DNA of 37,138 nucleotides from Alphaproteobacteria bacterium (lineage in GTDB: Bacteria; Pseudomonadota; Alphaproteobacteria; Sphingomonadales; Sphingomonadaceae). Under the pieces are notes generated by a model. It worked only from the letters and a program-made list of their open reading frames with translations, ran no database searches and was not told where the DNA came from. The translations under genes were made by a program, and so were the position numbers. Numbering within the stretch: the first letter of the stretch is position 1; every line of letters begins with the position of its first letter. Below, piece after piece: positions 1 through 9,969 of the stretch. The stretch covers positions 1 to 37,138 of the forward strand of contig JAUIJI010000012.1 in the NCBI GenBank assembly GCA_030431435.1, read 5' to 3'.

Positions 1-627
<627 letters not shown>

Positions 628-656
628 GTCTTCGCAGCCAATCGGCTAACAGAATT

Positions 657-689
657 GGGGGAGGCACCTTCGGGCGCCTCCCCCTTTTT
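657..689 (+). terminator. Rho-independent terminator
   Basis: A perfect 9-bp stem (GGGGGAGGC at 657-665 pairs with GCCTCCCCC at 676-684) encloses a loop containing TTCG and is followed directly by five T. It lies 30 bases after the stop codon of the demethylase-like gene and ends its transcript before the next promoter region. Confidence 0.92.
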
Positions 690-750
690 CGTTGCCCCTT
701 CCCATTGTTGTCCGGCCCGCTAGTCTCCCGAACGAAGGAAGGGAGAGGCA

Positions 751-2265
751 ATGGCTGTCAATTTTTCGGACGATCCGTTCGCGCAGGGCTTCCTTGCGCC
801 GACGCGGTTCGAGGCGGACATCCATGATTGCGAGGTCGAGGGGGAAATCCCGTCAGACATCGACGGCACCTTCTATCGCACCTGCGTCGACCGCCGCTAT
901 CCGCAGCGCCATCCGCGCGACATCCCCTACAATGCAGACGGCATGGTCGACATGTTCCGCATCAGGAACGGCCATTGCGATTTCCGCACCAGATACGTGC
1001 GCACGCCGCGCTATGTGATCGAGCGGCGCGAGCGGCGCAGCCTGTTCGGCGTCTATCGCAACAAGTACACCAATGATCCGCTGGTGCGCGATGTGTCCAT
1101 GAACACCGCCAACACCACGCCCATCGTCCATGCCGGCAAGCTCTTCGCGCTGAAGGAAAGCAGCCCGCCGATGCTGATGGACCCGCATACGCTGGAAACG
1201 CATGAGGAGCATGACTTCGGCGGCGCGATGACCGCAACGAGCTTTACCGCGCATCCCAAGATCGATCCGGTCACCGGCGAGATGCTGGCCTTCTCCTATG
1301 AGGCGAAGGGCGATCTGTCCGATGACCTCGCCATCCATTTCTTCCAGCCCGATGGCACGCTGGAACGCAGCGTCTGGGTGAAGGCGCCCGCCGTCACGAT
1401 GATGCATGACTGGGCCATCACCCAAAGCCATGTGATCCTGCCCACCACCGGTATGGTGACTGACAGGGCCCGCCTCGAAGCGGGCGAGGACCATTTCTAC
1501 TACGATCCGGACCAGCCCACCTATGTCGGCATCATGCCGCGCGATGGCGAAGCCAAGGACATCCGCTGGTTCCGTGGCCCGCCGGACCGTTCGATGATCG
1601 TGCACACGCTGAATGCGCGCACCGTGGGCAACAAGGTTATCCTCGATACGCCGGTGGCGGGCGGCAATTTCAACCCGCAATTTGCGAATATCGATGGCTC
1701 ATCCTTCGATCATGACGCGCGCAAGAACACCATGCGCCGCTGGACCTTCGATCTCGATTCCACCTCGGACACATGGGAAGAGGAAATCCTGTTCGAAGGC
1801 ATCAGGCCGACCAGTTTCGCCCGCATGGATGATCGTTTCCTGACGCGCGATTATCGCTGGAGCTTCAACCTCCTGAGTGATCCCGACCTGCCGTGGGATG
1901 CCGATGCCAGCGGCGTGCCGGTGGGCGCGGCAACCAATGCCTGGTACCGCTTCGACCATGAGAACCAGAGCGTCGACAAGTTCTTCGCCGGCCCGACACA
2001 CGCCCTGTTCGAACCGCAATTCGTGCCCCGCCGCGATGGCGCGGCAGAGGGGGACGGCTATATCGTCGGCGTGGCGAATGACTTTGCCGCCATGCGCAGC
2101 GAACTCGTGATCGCGGATGCCCATCACCTGTCGGATGGCCCTGTCGCGCGCGTGCTGATGCCGTTCCGCCTGCATATGCAGGTGCATGGCTGGTGGGTGC
2201 CAGCGAGCACGCTGCCGTTCGAGTTCGGGCGCGATTATGACTATCACGGGCCCGACTACGCCTGA
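751..2265 (+). CDS. carotenoid oxygenase family protein (carotenoid/lignostilbene dioxygenase-like)
   Basis: This 504-residue protein has the features of non-haem iron carotenoid cleavage oxygenases, seven-bladed propellers that split a C=C bond of apocarotenoids or stilbenes. Four histidines sit at the family's iron-ligand positions: His168 (TAHPK), His219 (MMHDWAIT), His285 (VHTLNA) and His479 (VHGWW near the C-terminus). Acidic second-shell residues around them are also present. The N-terminal GTFYRTCVDRRYP..NADGMV segment matches the usual 'G.y.R.G...f..DG.G' opening. No signal peptide is visible, so it should be cytosolic. A purine-rich Shine-Dalgarno (GGAAGGGAGAGG) precedes the ATG. The alpha/beta hydrolase gene follows after 30 bases and is probably cotranscribed. 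Sphingomonads use such enzymes as lignostilbene dioxygenases, but the substrate cannot be read from the sequence. Confidence 0.88.
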   Translation: MAVNFSDDPFAQGFLAPTRFEADIHDCEVEGEIPSDIDGTFYRTCVDRRYPQRHPRDIPYNADGMVDMFRIRNGHCDFRTRYVRTPRYVIERRERRSLFGVYRNKYTNDPLVRDVSMNTANTTPIVHAGKLFALKESSPPMLMDPHTLETHEEHDFGGAMTATSFTAHPKIDPVTGEMLAFSYEAKGDLSDDLAIHFFQPDGTLERSVWVKAPAVTMMHDWAITQSHVILPTTGMVTDRARLEAGEDHFYYDPDQPTYVGIMPRDGEAKDIRWFRGPPDRSMIVHTLNARTVGNKVILDTPVAGGNFNPQFANIDGSSFDHDARKNTMRRWTFDLDSTSDTWEEEILFEGIRPTSFARMDDRFLTRDYRWSFNLLSDPDLPWDADASGVPVGAATNAWYRFDHENQSVDKFFAGPTHALFEPQFVPRRDGAAEGDGYIVGVANDFAAMRSELVIADAHHLSDGPVARVLMPFRLHMQVHGWWVPASTLPFEFGRDYDYHGPDYA

Positions 2266-2295
2266 GCGGGACAATCAAACGGAGCAATAAGACAC

Positions 2296-2976
2296 ATGGC
2301 CAATTACGTTCTCGTCCACGGCGCATGGGGCGGCAATCATACCTATGGCGAAGTTCCCGCAAGGCTGGAGGCACTGGGGCACACGGTCATCAACTGCACC
2401 TTGCGGGGCCTCGGTTCGCGACAGGACGAGCTGCATCGCGGCATCACCCTGTCGGACCATATCGATGACGTGTGCGAACAGGTGGCAGAGGCCGGTTTCG
2501 ACCGCTTCATCCTTGCCGGCCATTCCTATGGCGGGATGGTGATAACCGGCGTCGCCAGCCGCCTCGGCAAGCGCATCGATGCGATCTGCTATATCGATGC
2601 CTTCTGGCCGGACGATGACAAGAGCCTGTGGGACATGACGGGCGATTTCGAACACCGCTGGTATATCGACAGCCAGCGCCACAATCCCGGCTATGTCACC
2701 CCCATCGGATTTCCGGGTGAATTCACCGTCCAGCCCGGCAAGCGCGGATACCATCCGCTGCTGACGCTGGCGGAGGCGATCCCCATGTCAGGTGACGAGC
2801 AGCTCATCCCGAAGAAGGCCTATATCTTCGCCACCGGATACCAGCCCACGCCCTTCCCCCGCTTTGCCGAAAAGGCGAAGGCAGCAGGCTGGGAATATCA
2901 TGAGACGGATACGGACCACTTCGTGATGGAGAACGATCCCGAACTGACCGTGAAGGTCCTGGCGGGCCTCGCCTGA
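2296..2976 (+). CDS. alpha/beta hydrolase
   Basis: A compact 226-residue alpha/beta hydrolase of the salicylate-esterase/EstC-like type. The N-terminal LVHGAWGG gives the oxyanion region. The nucleophile elbow GHSYGG places Ser77, Asp101 (CYIDAFWP) is the likely acid, and His208 (DTDHFVMEN) completes the triad. There is no signal peptide and no long lid domain. It starts 30 bases after the oxygenase stop with AGCAATAAGACAC upstream, so the two probably form one transcript. It may act on an ester or lactone from the same pathway as the oxygenase. That pairing is inference; the hydrolase assignment is firm. Confidence 0.9.
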   Translation: MANYVLVHGAWGGNHTYGEVPARLEALGHTVINCTLRGLGSRQDELHRGITLSDHIDDVCEQVAEAGFDRFILAGHSYGGMVITGVASRLGKRIDAICYIDAFWPDDDKSLWDMTGDFEHRWYIDSQRHNPGYVTPIGFPGEFTVQPGKRGYHPLLTLAEAIPMSGDEQLIPKKAYIFATGYQPTPFPRFAEKAKAAGWEYHETDTDHFVMENDPELTVKVLAGLA

Positions 2977-3056
2977 CGCAGCGTTCAGACAGGATACAGT
3001 ATCTCCCCGCCAGCCTTGGCACCAGATTCGCACGACGATGCAACCGGGGAGACGAA

Positions 3057-3461
3057 ATGCGCAATCCTGCCGGAACAGCCACAACTGCCGCCGCTCTGGC
3101 GCTTGGCTCGATCATTCTGGCATCGGCCAGTACACCCGCTGCGGCGCAAAACCTTTCGCAAGGCGATTACGAGCAATGCTCCGTCTATGATCGGGATGGC
3201 GAATTTGCGGGCTATGACAGCGTGTGCCTGGAGCGCAAACGCACCGCCCTGCTGCGATTGCAGGACCGCCAGCAGCGTTACCAGCCTGCACCTGCCTCAA
3301 GCAGCATCTATTGCCCGCAATGGGCCAATCTTGGCGCAGGCTATCCCACGACGTGGCGCAGCGACGGCTCTTTGCCGCCCGTCTCCACGGCCTATGATGC
3401 CCCGGTCGACGGCAACCCCTGCGTGCCCAATCAGGTGATCTACACCCGCGGCCTGCCGTAA
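3057..3461 (+). CDS. small secreted protein, function unknown
   Basis: This 134-residue protein opens with a charged start and a hydrophobic stretch ([13 protein letters not shown]), then an Ala-rich cleavage site ending PAAAQ, a typical Sec signal peptide. The mature part is about 100 residues with four cysteines ([23 protein letters not shown]), enough for two disulfides, and is rich in Tyr, Gln and Pro. GGGGAGACGAA immediately before the ATG is a good ribosome site. A longer overlapping frame starting at 3016 has biased, low-complexity composition and is its shadow. I do not recognise a family. It is likely periplasmic. Confidence 0.7.
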   Translation: MRNPAGTATTAAALALGSIILASASTPAAAQNLSQGDYEQCSVYDRDGEFAGYDSVCLERKRTALLRLQDRQQRYQPAPASSSIYCPQWANLGAGYPTTWRSDGSLPPVSTAYDAPVDGNPCVPNQVIYTRGLP

Positions 3462-3554
3462 ATGCCCGACCGGTGGCCGGATTGCCCAGCTGATTGACTC
3501 ATGCAAACAGGTAACGTCTAATCGCCCGAACAAGAAAGTTTGGCGAGGACGATC

Positions 3555-3923
3555 ATGAAAATGAAGCTGCTGGCCGCGATGGCCGGCCTCTTGCTGCTCC
3601 CGGCATTGGCCCAGGCGCATCATGCAGGCACCATGTTCGATAGCGAGAACACGAGGCAGCTCACTGGCACGGTGCGTGCGTTCCAGTTCACCAATCCGCA
3701 TTCCTACATCCAGCTTGTTGTCGAGGAAGATGGCAGGGAAGAGGAATGGAGCATCGAACTCGCCGCACCCAGCCACCTCCACCGGCTGGGCTGGCGTCGC
3801 AACACCGTGGGGCCGGGTGACGAGGTAAGGGTGACTATTGCGCCGTTGCGCGATGGCAGGAAAGGCGGCGAGGTGCGCGAGATTTCCTATGCCGACGGTT
3901 CTCCGCTGGCGCTCAAGCGATGA
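3555..3923 (+). CDS. DUF6152 family periplasmic protein
   Basis: About 122 residues: a signal peptide (MKMKLLAAMAGLLLLPALAQA) followed at once by HHAGTMFD, the His-His opening typical of DUF6152, then the conserved FTNPHSYIQL and WSIEL segments. A TTG 15 bases upstream could extend the frame, but GCGAGG lies at the proper distance from the ATG at 3555, so I start there. The stop overlaps the next start by four bases (ATGA), so the two genes are translationally coupled. The molecular role of DUF6152 is not known to me. The pair is common in sphingomonads and gammaproteobacteria, often near degradative genes. Confidence 0.85.
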   Translation: MKMKLLAAMAGLLLLPALAQAHHAGTMFDSENTRQLTGTVRAFQFTNPHSYIQLVVEEDGREEEWSIELAAPSHLHRLGWRRNTVGPGDEVRVTIAPLRDGRKGGEVREISYADGSPLALKR

Positions 3924-4990
3924 TCAGGACTGCCCTGCTGGCATCGGCGGCGGCCCTTGCCCTGTTCGCCGCGCCCGCCATGGCGCAGGACGCCGGTCAC
4001 AGCTGCGCACCGGCTGATCCTGCGGCGCTGGATGCGTGGCAGGGGGTCTGGCTGCCCGAAGGGCTCGATACCGATATCTCGGGGCGCTTCCTGTCCCGCG
4101 GATCGAAATTCGTGGGCTTCGATGCACCCTGGAACGAGGCAGGCTGGGAGCGCGTGCGCGCCAATCTGGCATTGTTCGGCACCGGGGAATATCGCGTCAT
4201 CGGCTTCGGCTTTCCCGCCATGCTGGATACCGCTGGCGAGCTGTCCTTCTACGTCGGCCACAACCAGACGGTGATCCTGAACGTCTATCGCGATGTGCAG
4301 GTCATCCATACAGACGGCCGGGAACACGTACCCGCAGACGAGGCGTTCCCTTCAACCTGGGGCAGTTCAGTGGGCTGCTGGGAAGGCGACACACTGACGA
4401 TCGATACGCGCTACATGCAGTTCGATCCGACCTTCAGCCCCGGCCATGCGCCCCTGTCAGACCAGGCGCGCTTCGACTGGACCCTGCGCGTTGTGGAGCC
4501 GGGAAAGATCGCCATGCGGATGTCGATCACCGATCCGGTATATCTCGACGCGCCATGGGTCGTTGAAAACACCATGCTGCGTTACGATTCGGCCGAAAGC
4601 CTGCTGCTCGATGGCAGCAACAATGATCGCACCGTGTTCGAAGACGGATCGCACACGATTGCCGCAGGCGACAGGACTGGCTTGCCCGACATGCCGGAAC
4701 CCGTGCCAATGGAGGCGGCGGAATTGGCATCGCTGGCGGGGCATTACGTCGATGAAGCAAGCGGCGCTGCCTTCACTTTCGAGGCGCGCGATGGACGGCT
4801 GTGGGTGACCATGCCCATGCTGGCGGAACGCAGCACGACCACGCCGCTGTTCCCGCAATCAGCATCCCGGGCAGTGGGCCTGATCGGCCATGTGTTCGAC
4901 TTTGATGCAACCGGCGGTGGCGAGGTGGCCCGCGTTCAGATCACGCGGCCGGACGGGACGCAACTGACTGCGGAACGCGCCGCGCCCTGA
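3920..4990 (+). CDS. secreted partner of the DUF6152 protein, function unknown
   Basis: This 356-residue protein has a clear Sec signal peptide (MIRTALLASAAALALFAAPAMA, then QDAG). The body carries a segment WGSSVGCWEGDTLTIDT, the 'G.WEGDTL.vdT' motif seen in the larger proteins that habitually accompany DUF6152 genes. After it come repeated beta-rich segments and a C-terminal lipocalin-like stretch (residues about 270-350, LAGHYVDEASGAAFTFEARDG). ATGA overlap with the upstream gene implies joint translation and probably a shared periplasmic role. No catalytic motif is evident to me and the function is unassigned. Confidence 0.8.
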   Translation: MIRTALLASAAALALFAAPAMAQDAGHSCAPADPAALDAWQGVWLPEGLDTDISGRFLSRGSKFVGFDAPWNEAGWERVRANLALFGTGEYRVIGFGFPAMLDTAGELSFYVGHNQTVILNVYRDVQVIHTDGREHVPADEAFPSTWGSSVGCWEGDTLTIDTRYMQFDPTFSPGHAPLSDQARFDWTLRVVEPGKIAMRMSITDPVYLDAPWVVENTMLRYDSAESLLLDGSNNDRTVFEDGSHTIAAGDRTGLPDMPEPVPMEAAELASLAGHYVDEASGAAFTFEARDGRLWVTMPMLAERSTTTPLFPQSASRAVGLIGHVFDFDATGGGEVARVQITRPDGTQLTAERAAP

Positions 4991-5005
4991 AGTCGCCCTG
5001 CAAGG

Positions 5006-6016
5006 TCAGCGACGCGTCAGCGCGTCTTCGCATTCGCTCATCAGCTGGGCGATGATATCGGCAACGGGTTCTTCCTTCGTCACCATGCCGACGCTCTGGC
5101 CCGCCATCATCGAGCCGCTTTCGACATCGCCATCGATGGCGGCGCGCTTCAATGCGCCAGCCCAGAAACGTTCGATTTCAAGCTGGGCCGCTTCCATCTC
5201 CACCTCGCCGCGGTCGAGCTTGGCGGCCACTTCGCGCTGCTTGGCGGTGAATTCCTCGGTGCCCTTGTTCTTGAGCGCGCGGACCGGGATCACCGGCAGG
5301 CGCGGATCAACCTGCACGCTGGCTTCGGCATCGCGCGCCTTGGCGCGGAAGAAGGCCTTCTTGAAATCGGGGTGAGCGATGCTCTCGGTTGCGCAGGCAA
5401 AGCGCGTACCCAGCTGCACGCCGACTGCGCCCATTTCCAGATATCCCGCGATCATGTCACCCCGGCCGATGCCGCCTGCCACGAAAACGAGATGCTCGGC
5501 AGCGAGCTCGGGCAGGAATTCCTGCGCCAGCACGCTGGTGGCAACAGGGCCGATATGACCGCCCGCTTCCATGCCTTCGATCACCAGCGCGTCAGCGCCG
5601 GAACGGAACTGCTTCTTCGCCAGCGCCAGCGTGGGCGCAAAGACGATGACCTTGGCACCGGTCTGCTTGATCGCATCCATGCTGCCCTTGGGCGGCAGGC
5701 CACCGGCCAGCACCACATGACCCACCTGGTGCTTTGCGCAGACTGCGATCAGATCGAACAGGTCCGGGTGCATGGTGATCAGGTTCACGCCAAAGGGCTT
5801 GTCCGTCAGCGCCTTGGTCCCGGCGATTTCTGCATCAAGCAGTTCGGGTGTCATCGCACCGCAGGCAATCACCCCGAAACCACCGGCATTGGAAATCGCA
5901 GCCACGAGATTGCGTTCCGACACCCAGCTCATCGCGCCGCACAGGATCGCGGTTTCGCTGCCGAGGAATTCGCAGCCACGCTGCATCAGGGCGTTGGTCT
6001 TGGGGAATGCGGACAT
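5006..6016 (-). CDS. nitronate monooxygenase family (2-nitropropane dioxygenase-like) flavoprotein
   Basis: A 336-residue FMN-binding TIM barrel. Conserved pieces are AISNAGGFGVIACG (45-53 region, flavin binding), KPFGVNLI, HVVLAGGLP, EGMEAGGHIGPV with the likely catalytic His154, and the phosphate-binding FVAGGIGRGDMIAGYLEMGAVGVQLGTRF signature read in shorter blocks. The family oxidises alkyl nitronates or acts on related substrates with FMN and oxygen; some members are enoyl-reductase-like. I start at the ATG at 6016 because GGTGAG lies just upstream and the preceding in-frame residues are not family-like. It is a single gene, convergent with the secreted protein at 3920-4990 and divergent from the gene at 6271. 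Confidence 0.9.
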   Translation of the reverse strand: MSAFPKTNALMQRGCEFLGSETAILCGAMSWVSERNLVAAISNAGGFGVIACGAMTPELLDAEIAGTKALTDKPFGVNLITMHPDLFDLIAVCAKHQVGHVVLAGGLPPKGSMDAIKQTGAKVIVFAPTLALAKKQFRSGADALVIEGMEAGGHIGPVATSVLAQEFLPELAAEHLVFVAGGIGRGDMIAGYLEMGAVGVQLGTRFACATESIAHPDFKKAFFRAKARDAEASVQVDPRLPVIPVRALKNKGTEEFTAKQREVAAKLDRGEVEMEAAQLEIERFWAGALKRAAIDGDVESGSMMAGQSVGMVTKEEPVADIIAQLMSECEDALTRR

Positions 6017-6270
6017 TGTCTCACCGTTGCTGCGGCGCAAGACGCGCCGAGGAAAGGGCGCGTTTAGGCGCGATTGCGGGAAGCGACAAGCGCGGCAGGC
6101 AGTTTCACACAAATGCTGTCACACGCAGGGGTAAGGGATGCCTCCGGTTGTCTTGGGCGCAAACTGGGCATATTGTTTCGCATCAATGTCGCCGGACCGC
6201 CGGATTGCCAGAACCATCGCGCAATCCTCCAGCCCTGCGACGGGGCTGAAAACAACATGAGGGGTCCGGC

Positions 6271-6915
6271 ATGAGAGTACTGCCATTTACCGCCACCATC
6301 CTTGCCGGGATCGGTGCCGCAATTTCCGTTCCTGCTGCTGCGCAGACCGAAAGTTATCGGGTCGAGGCCTATTCGGAACAGACGATCAATCTCAACATCT
6401 GCAACCCGGAAGTGTTCATCTCGGTGAACGGCGATGGCGATACAGACCTCGATTTCGTCATTCGCGACAGCCGCGGAAACACCGTGCATTCGGACTTTGA
6501 CACCACCGATATCACCTTCACCACGCTCCATCGCCGCAGCGGCGTGCAGTGCGAGAATTTCGAGCTGGAAGTGACCAATATTGGCGGTGTGTGGAACCGC
6601 TACGAAGTCAGCATGCAGACCACCCGCAGCGACAGCCGCGCGAGCTCCAGCGACGAATGGAACCGTGATGTTTCGCTGGTGAACAACACCAAGGAAACGA
6701 TTTTTTATATCTACTGGTCGAACACCGGCGCATCGGGCTGGGGGGAAGACCGGCTGGGCAGCGAGATCCTCTCCTCAGGCGATCGCTGGTCCGTGACGGT
6801 GGACGATGGTTCTGGCGCCTGCCGCTATGACTTCAAGGCCGTGACCGCTGGCGGACGCGAGATCGAACGCCGCGACGTGAACGTCTGCGGCGTGTTCACG
6901 ATCACCTTCGACTGA
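6271..6915 (+). CDS. secreted two-domain protein, function unknown
   Basis: This 214-residue protein has a Sec signal peptide (LPFTATILAGIGAAISVPAAAQ). Residues about 27-110 are a beta-rich domain with DGDTDLDFVIRDSRGN, resembling prepeptidase-like (PPC) or pro-convertase jelly-roll domains. Residues about 125-214 (VSLVNNTKETIFYIYWSNT, GWGEDRLGS, VDDGSGACRYDFKAV, RRDVNVCGV) form a second domain with two cysteines. I have the impression that this second module occurs widely in alphaproteobacterial exported proteins, but no role is known to me. Its stop lies two bases from the convergent lysC stop. Confidence 0.75.
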   Translation: MRVLPFTATILAGIGAAISVPAAAQTESYRVEAYSEQTINLNICNPEVFISVNGDGDTDLDFVIRDSRGNTVHSDFDTTDITFTTLHRRSGVQCENFELEVTNIGGVWNRYEVSMQTTRSDSRASSSDEWNRDVSLVNNTKETIFYIYWSNTGASGWGEDRLGSEILSSGDRWSVTVDDGSGACRYDFKAVTAGGREIERRDVNVCGVFTITFD

Positions 6916-6917
6916 GA

Positions 6918-8198
6918 TCAGGCTGCATCCGCCTCGGCATCGAGACCATAGGTCGAGTGCAGCACGCGCACGGCCAGTTCGGTCTCGTCCGCATCGATCA
7001 GCACGGAGATCTTGATCTCGCTGGTGGAGATCGCCTGCACGTTGATGCCGCGATCCGCCAGCGCCTTGAACATCGATGATGCCACGCCCGCGTGGCTCTT
7101 CATGCCCATGCCGACCACGGAAACCTTGGCAACATTGGCATCGGTGATGATGCGGTTGAAGCCGATCTTGTCCTTGCGATCTTCCAGCAAGGCCTGCGCA
7201 CGGGCGAGTTCTGCCTGCGGCACGGTGAAGGTCACGTCGGTCTCGCCCTTGTCGCGGCCGACGTTCTGGATGATCATGTCGACATTGATGCCGGCCTCGC
7301 CCAGCGGGATGAAGATTTCGGCCACTGCGCCCGGCTTGTCGGGCACACGGGTCAGCACAACGCGCGCTTCGTTCTTGTCGAGCGCGATACCGGTTACAGT
7401 CTGGCGTTCCATCTTCGCTTCCTTCAGGATTTCGTCCATCTCCGCTTCGGAGACGATCATCGTGCCGGGCAATGTATCGGCACTGGGGGCATCATCATCG
7501 ACAAAGCTGCTGAGCACCTGCAGGCGCACATTGCGCTTCATTGCAAGGCTGACAGAGCGGGTCTGCAACACCTTGGCGCCGACAGAGGCAAGCTCCAGCA
7601 TCTCTTCGAAAGTGACGTATTTCTGCTTGCGGGCCTTGGCCACGATACGCGGATCGGTGGTGTAGACCCCGTCCACATCGGTGTAGATATCGCAGCGATC
7701 GGCATTCACGGCGGCAGCCACGGCCACCGCGCTGGTATCCGATCCGCCGCGGCCCATTGTGGACACGCGGCCATCTTCGGAAATGCCCTGGAAGCCGGGG
7801 ATCACGGCGATCTCGCCCGCCTGCATCGCTTCCACCAGATTGTCTGCCGGGAAATCGTCGATCCGCGAATTGGCATGGGCACCAAAGGTCTTGATCGGCA
7901 CCTGCCAGCCCAGCCAGCTGCGCGCCTTGCAGCCCATGGCCTGCAGCGTCAGTGCCAACAAGCCAGCGGTAACCTGTTCGCCGCTGGCGACAACGGCATC
8001 ATATTCCGCCGGATCATACAGCGGATTGGCTTCGCGGCAGAAGTTCACAAGGCGATCGGTTTCGCCCGCCATGGCGGAAACCACCACGGCCACTTCATTG
8101 CCGCCGGCCGCCTGCGCACGCACGAGGCTGGCCACGCGCCGGATGCGTTCCGTCCCTGCCATGGAGGTGCCGCCGAATTTCATTACGATACGGGCCAA
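6918..8198 (-). CDS. lysC: aspartate kinase
   Basis: This 426-residue protein phosphorylates aspartate in the first step of lysine, threonine, methionine and diaminopimelate synthesis. The N-terminal KFGGTSMA and the GRGGSDTSAVA and YTDVDGVYTTDPR motifs define the kinase. The C-terminal third contains two ACT domains (KPGAVAEIF and KSHAGVASSMFKALADRGINVQAIST) for feedback inhibition by lysine and/or threonine. Start: a TTG at 8198 has GGAG six bases ahead of it. The ATG five codons later has no such site, so the TTG start is favoured. It is divergent from ubiG with 77 bases between them, which must hold both promoters. I see no lysine riboswitch there. Confidence 0.97.
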   Translation of the reverse strand: MARIVMKFGGTSMAGTERIRRVASLVRAQAAGGNEVAVVVSAMAGETDRLVNFCREANPLYDPAEYDAVVASGEQVTAGLLALTLQAMGCKARSWLGWQVPIKTFGAHANSRIDDFPADNLVEAMQAGEIAVIPGFQGISEDGRVSTMGRGGSDTSAVAVAAAVNADRCDIYTDVDGVYTTDPRIVAKARKQKYVTFEEMLELASVGAKVLQTRSVSLAMKRNVRLQVLSSFVDDDAPSADTLPGTMIVSEAEMDEILKEAKMERQTVTGIALDKNEARVVLTRVPDKPGAVAEIFIPLGEAGINVDMIIQNVGRDKGETDVTFTVPQAELARAQALLEDRKDKIGFNRIITDANVAKVSVVGMGMKSHAGVASSMFKALADRGINVQAISTSEIKISVLIDADETELAVRVLHSTYGLDAEADAA

Positions 8199-8275
8199 GA
8201 TATGCTCCTTGTCGCGCCCTTGGGGTCAAGCATTCGAGTCTGGCTCGAAGCATCGCGCGCTGTTAGTAGCAGGGC

Positions 8276-9013
8276 ATGTCCGATGCAACTGTCGCAAATG
8301 CAACCATCCGCCCCTCGGAGGCCGCGCATTTCGGCGCGCTGGCGGCAGACTGGTGGGACCCGAAGGGTTCCAGCGCCATGCTGCACAAACTCAACCCGGT
8401 GCGCCTTGCCTTCATCCGTGAAGCGATAGACCTGCACTGGGCAGGCGATATCCGCTCTGTAAAGCCACTGGCTGGCAAGAGCGCACTCGATGTGGGTTGC
8501 GGCGCCGGCCTCCTGTGCGAGCCGCTGGCGCGCCTTGGTGCAAGCGTGACGGGAGTGGATGCTGCGGCGGAGAATATCGCGGCGGCACGGGCGCATTGCG
8601 CAGGCGTCGGCCTCGAAATCGATTACCGCCATGGCGAGCTTTCCGCGCTCGGCCTCGGCACGTTTGATCTCGTGACCAGCATGGAAGTGATCGAGCATGT
8701 CGCGGACAAGCAGGCATTCGTGGCCGAACTCGCCAGCCACCTCGCGCCCGGCGGGCTCATGGTGCTTTCCACTCCCAACCGCACCGCCGCCAGCCGCACG
8801 CTGCTGGTGGGCGCGGCAGAAGCTGTGGGCGCGGTTCCCAAGGGGACGCATCATTGGGATGATTTCATCACGCCCGACGAACTGCGCGGCTTGCTGGCCG
8901 GTGCAGGGCTGGCCATGTCGGACCCCAAGGGCATTGCCTTCAGCGTAGGAAAGGGCCTGCACCTGTCAGACAATCTGGCGCTGAACTATATCGTCACGGC
9001 GCGCAAGGACTGA
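8276..9013 (+). CDS. ubiG: ubiquinone biosynthesis O-methyltransferase
   Basis: A 245-residue class I SAM-dependent methyltransferase. The N-terminal EAAHFGALAADWWDPKGSSAMLHKLNPVR is the diagnostic UbiG opening. Motif I (ALDVGCGAGLLCEPLARLG, around residues 70-88) and the acidic VTGVDA loop bind SAM, and FDLVTSMEVIEHV follows as post-motif. UbiG performs both O-methylations of the ubiquinone ring at the membrane face. The bestrophin-like gene begins three bases after its stop, so the two are probably one transcript. Confidence 0.96.
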   Translation: MSDATVANATIRPSEAAHFGALAADWWDPKGSSAMLHKLNPVRLAFIREAIDLHWAGDIRSVKPLAGKSALDVGCGAGLLCEPLARLGASVTGVDAAAENIAAARAHCAGVGLEIDYRHGELSALGLGTFDLVTSMEVIEHVADKQAFVAELASHLAPGGLMVLSTPNRTAASRTLLVGAAEAVGAVPKGTHHWDDFITPDELRGLLAGAGLAMSDPKGIAFSVGKGLHLSDNLALNYIVTARKD

Positions 9014-9016
9014 CCG

Positions 9017-9907
9017 GTGATCGTCCGCGACAGGCCGACGCGGCTGGACCTGGCCTTTGCCGTGCGCGGGTCGATCGTTCCTGCCATCGCTCCGCGACTG
9101 GTGATGCTCATGCTGCTCGCCGCGGCCATGGTACTGGCGCAGGACCATTTGCCGGGCTTTCCCGAACTGGGCGGCACTGGCTTCACGGTTTTCGGCATTG
9201 CCCTTTCGCTGTTCCTCGGCTTTCGCAACAACGCCGCCTATGACCGCTGGTGGGAAGCGCGCAAGCTATGGGGCGGCCTCTTAGCGGACCTGCGCAGCTT
9301 CGCCCGAGAACTGGAACTGTTCGAGCCGGATGCGGCGAAGCGCCATGCCAAGCTGCGCCTGGCGCTCGCCTTCATCCACCTGCACCGCGCCAATTTGCGC
9401 GGCCTGGCGCAAGACGAGCAGGCGATGGAGCGCGGCGGAGCCTTCATGGATACGCCGCACCCGCCCGATGCCCCGCTGAACCGCATCGCCGAAATCATCG
9501 CCGAAGGCACGCGCAGCAAGCGGATCGACGGTTTCGGCGCAAAGGCGCTGGGCGAGAGGCTGGCGAGCATTTCGCTGCAACAGGCGGGGTGCGAGCGGAT
9601 TGCCACCACGCCGCTGCCCTATGTCTATTCGCTGCTCATTTACCGCACCACTTACCTCTATTGCCTGCTGCTGCCGCTGGCGCTGATCGGCACCGCAGGC
9701 TGGCTGACGCCGATCTTCGTCGGCATCGTCGCCTATGTGTTCCTGGGGCTGGCAGAGGTGACCGAAGACCTGTCCCACCCCTTCGGCACTACGCCCAACG
9801 CATTGCCGCTCGATGCCATCTGCCGCGCGGCAGAGATCAGTCTTGCCCCGCATCTGGGTGAGGAAGCGCCAGAGCCGATGCAGGCGAAGAACTACTACCT
9901 CAGCTGA
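9017..9907 (+). CDS. bestrophin family (UPF0187) ion channel-like membrane protein
   Basis: This 296-residue membrane protein has the bestrophin signature FLGFRNNAAYDRWWEARKLWG around residues 72-92. Further hydrophobic helices lie near residues 25-45 and 205-250 (YLYCLLLPLALIGTAGWLTPIFVGI). The ending DLSHPFGTTPNALPLDAICR is also typical. Bacterial bestrophins form pentameric channels; a characterised Klebsiella homologue passes cations. The start is a GTG three bases after the ubiG stop, inside a coupled reading unit. Which ion it carries here is unknown. Confidence 0.9.
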   Translation: MIVRDRPTRLDLAFAVRGSIVPAIAPRLVMLMLLAAAMVLAQDHLPGFPELGGTGFTVFGIALSLFLGFRNNAAYDRWWEARKLWGGLLADLRSFARELELFEPDAAKRHAKLRLALAFIHLHRANLRGLAQDEQAMERGGAFMDTPHPPDAPLNRIAEIIAEGTRSKRIDGFGAKALGERLASISLQQAGCERIATTPLPYVYSLLIYRTTYLYCLLLPLALIGTAGWLTPIFVGIVAYVFLGLAEVTEDLSHPFGTTPNALPLDAICRAAEISLAPHLGEEAPEPMQAKNYYLS

Positions 9908-9969
9908 CAGCGCCATGCCCGGCACACGTCACCCCGGATCGGCCCGGAGCGACGATGATGCAGTTGCGG

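Noticed and set aside
853-1680. Frame antisense to the carotenoid oxygenase
   Set aside because: Mirror frame of a GC-rich gene with no domain-like residues.
8199-8275. Lysine riboswitch before lysC
   Set aside because: Only 77 bases lie between lysC and ubiG and no multi-stem aptamer can fit; no matching motifs seen.
7092-8429. Long frame antisense to lysC
   Set aside because: His/Ala/Gly-rich mirror composition; lysC and ubiG fully explain this stretch.
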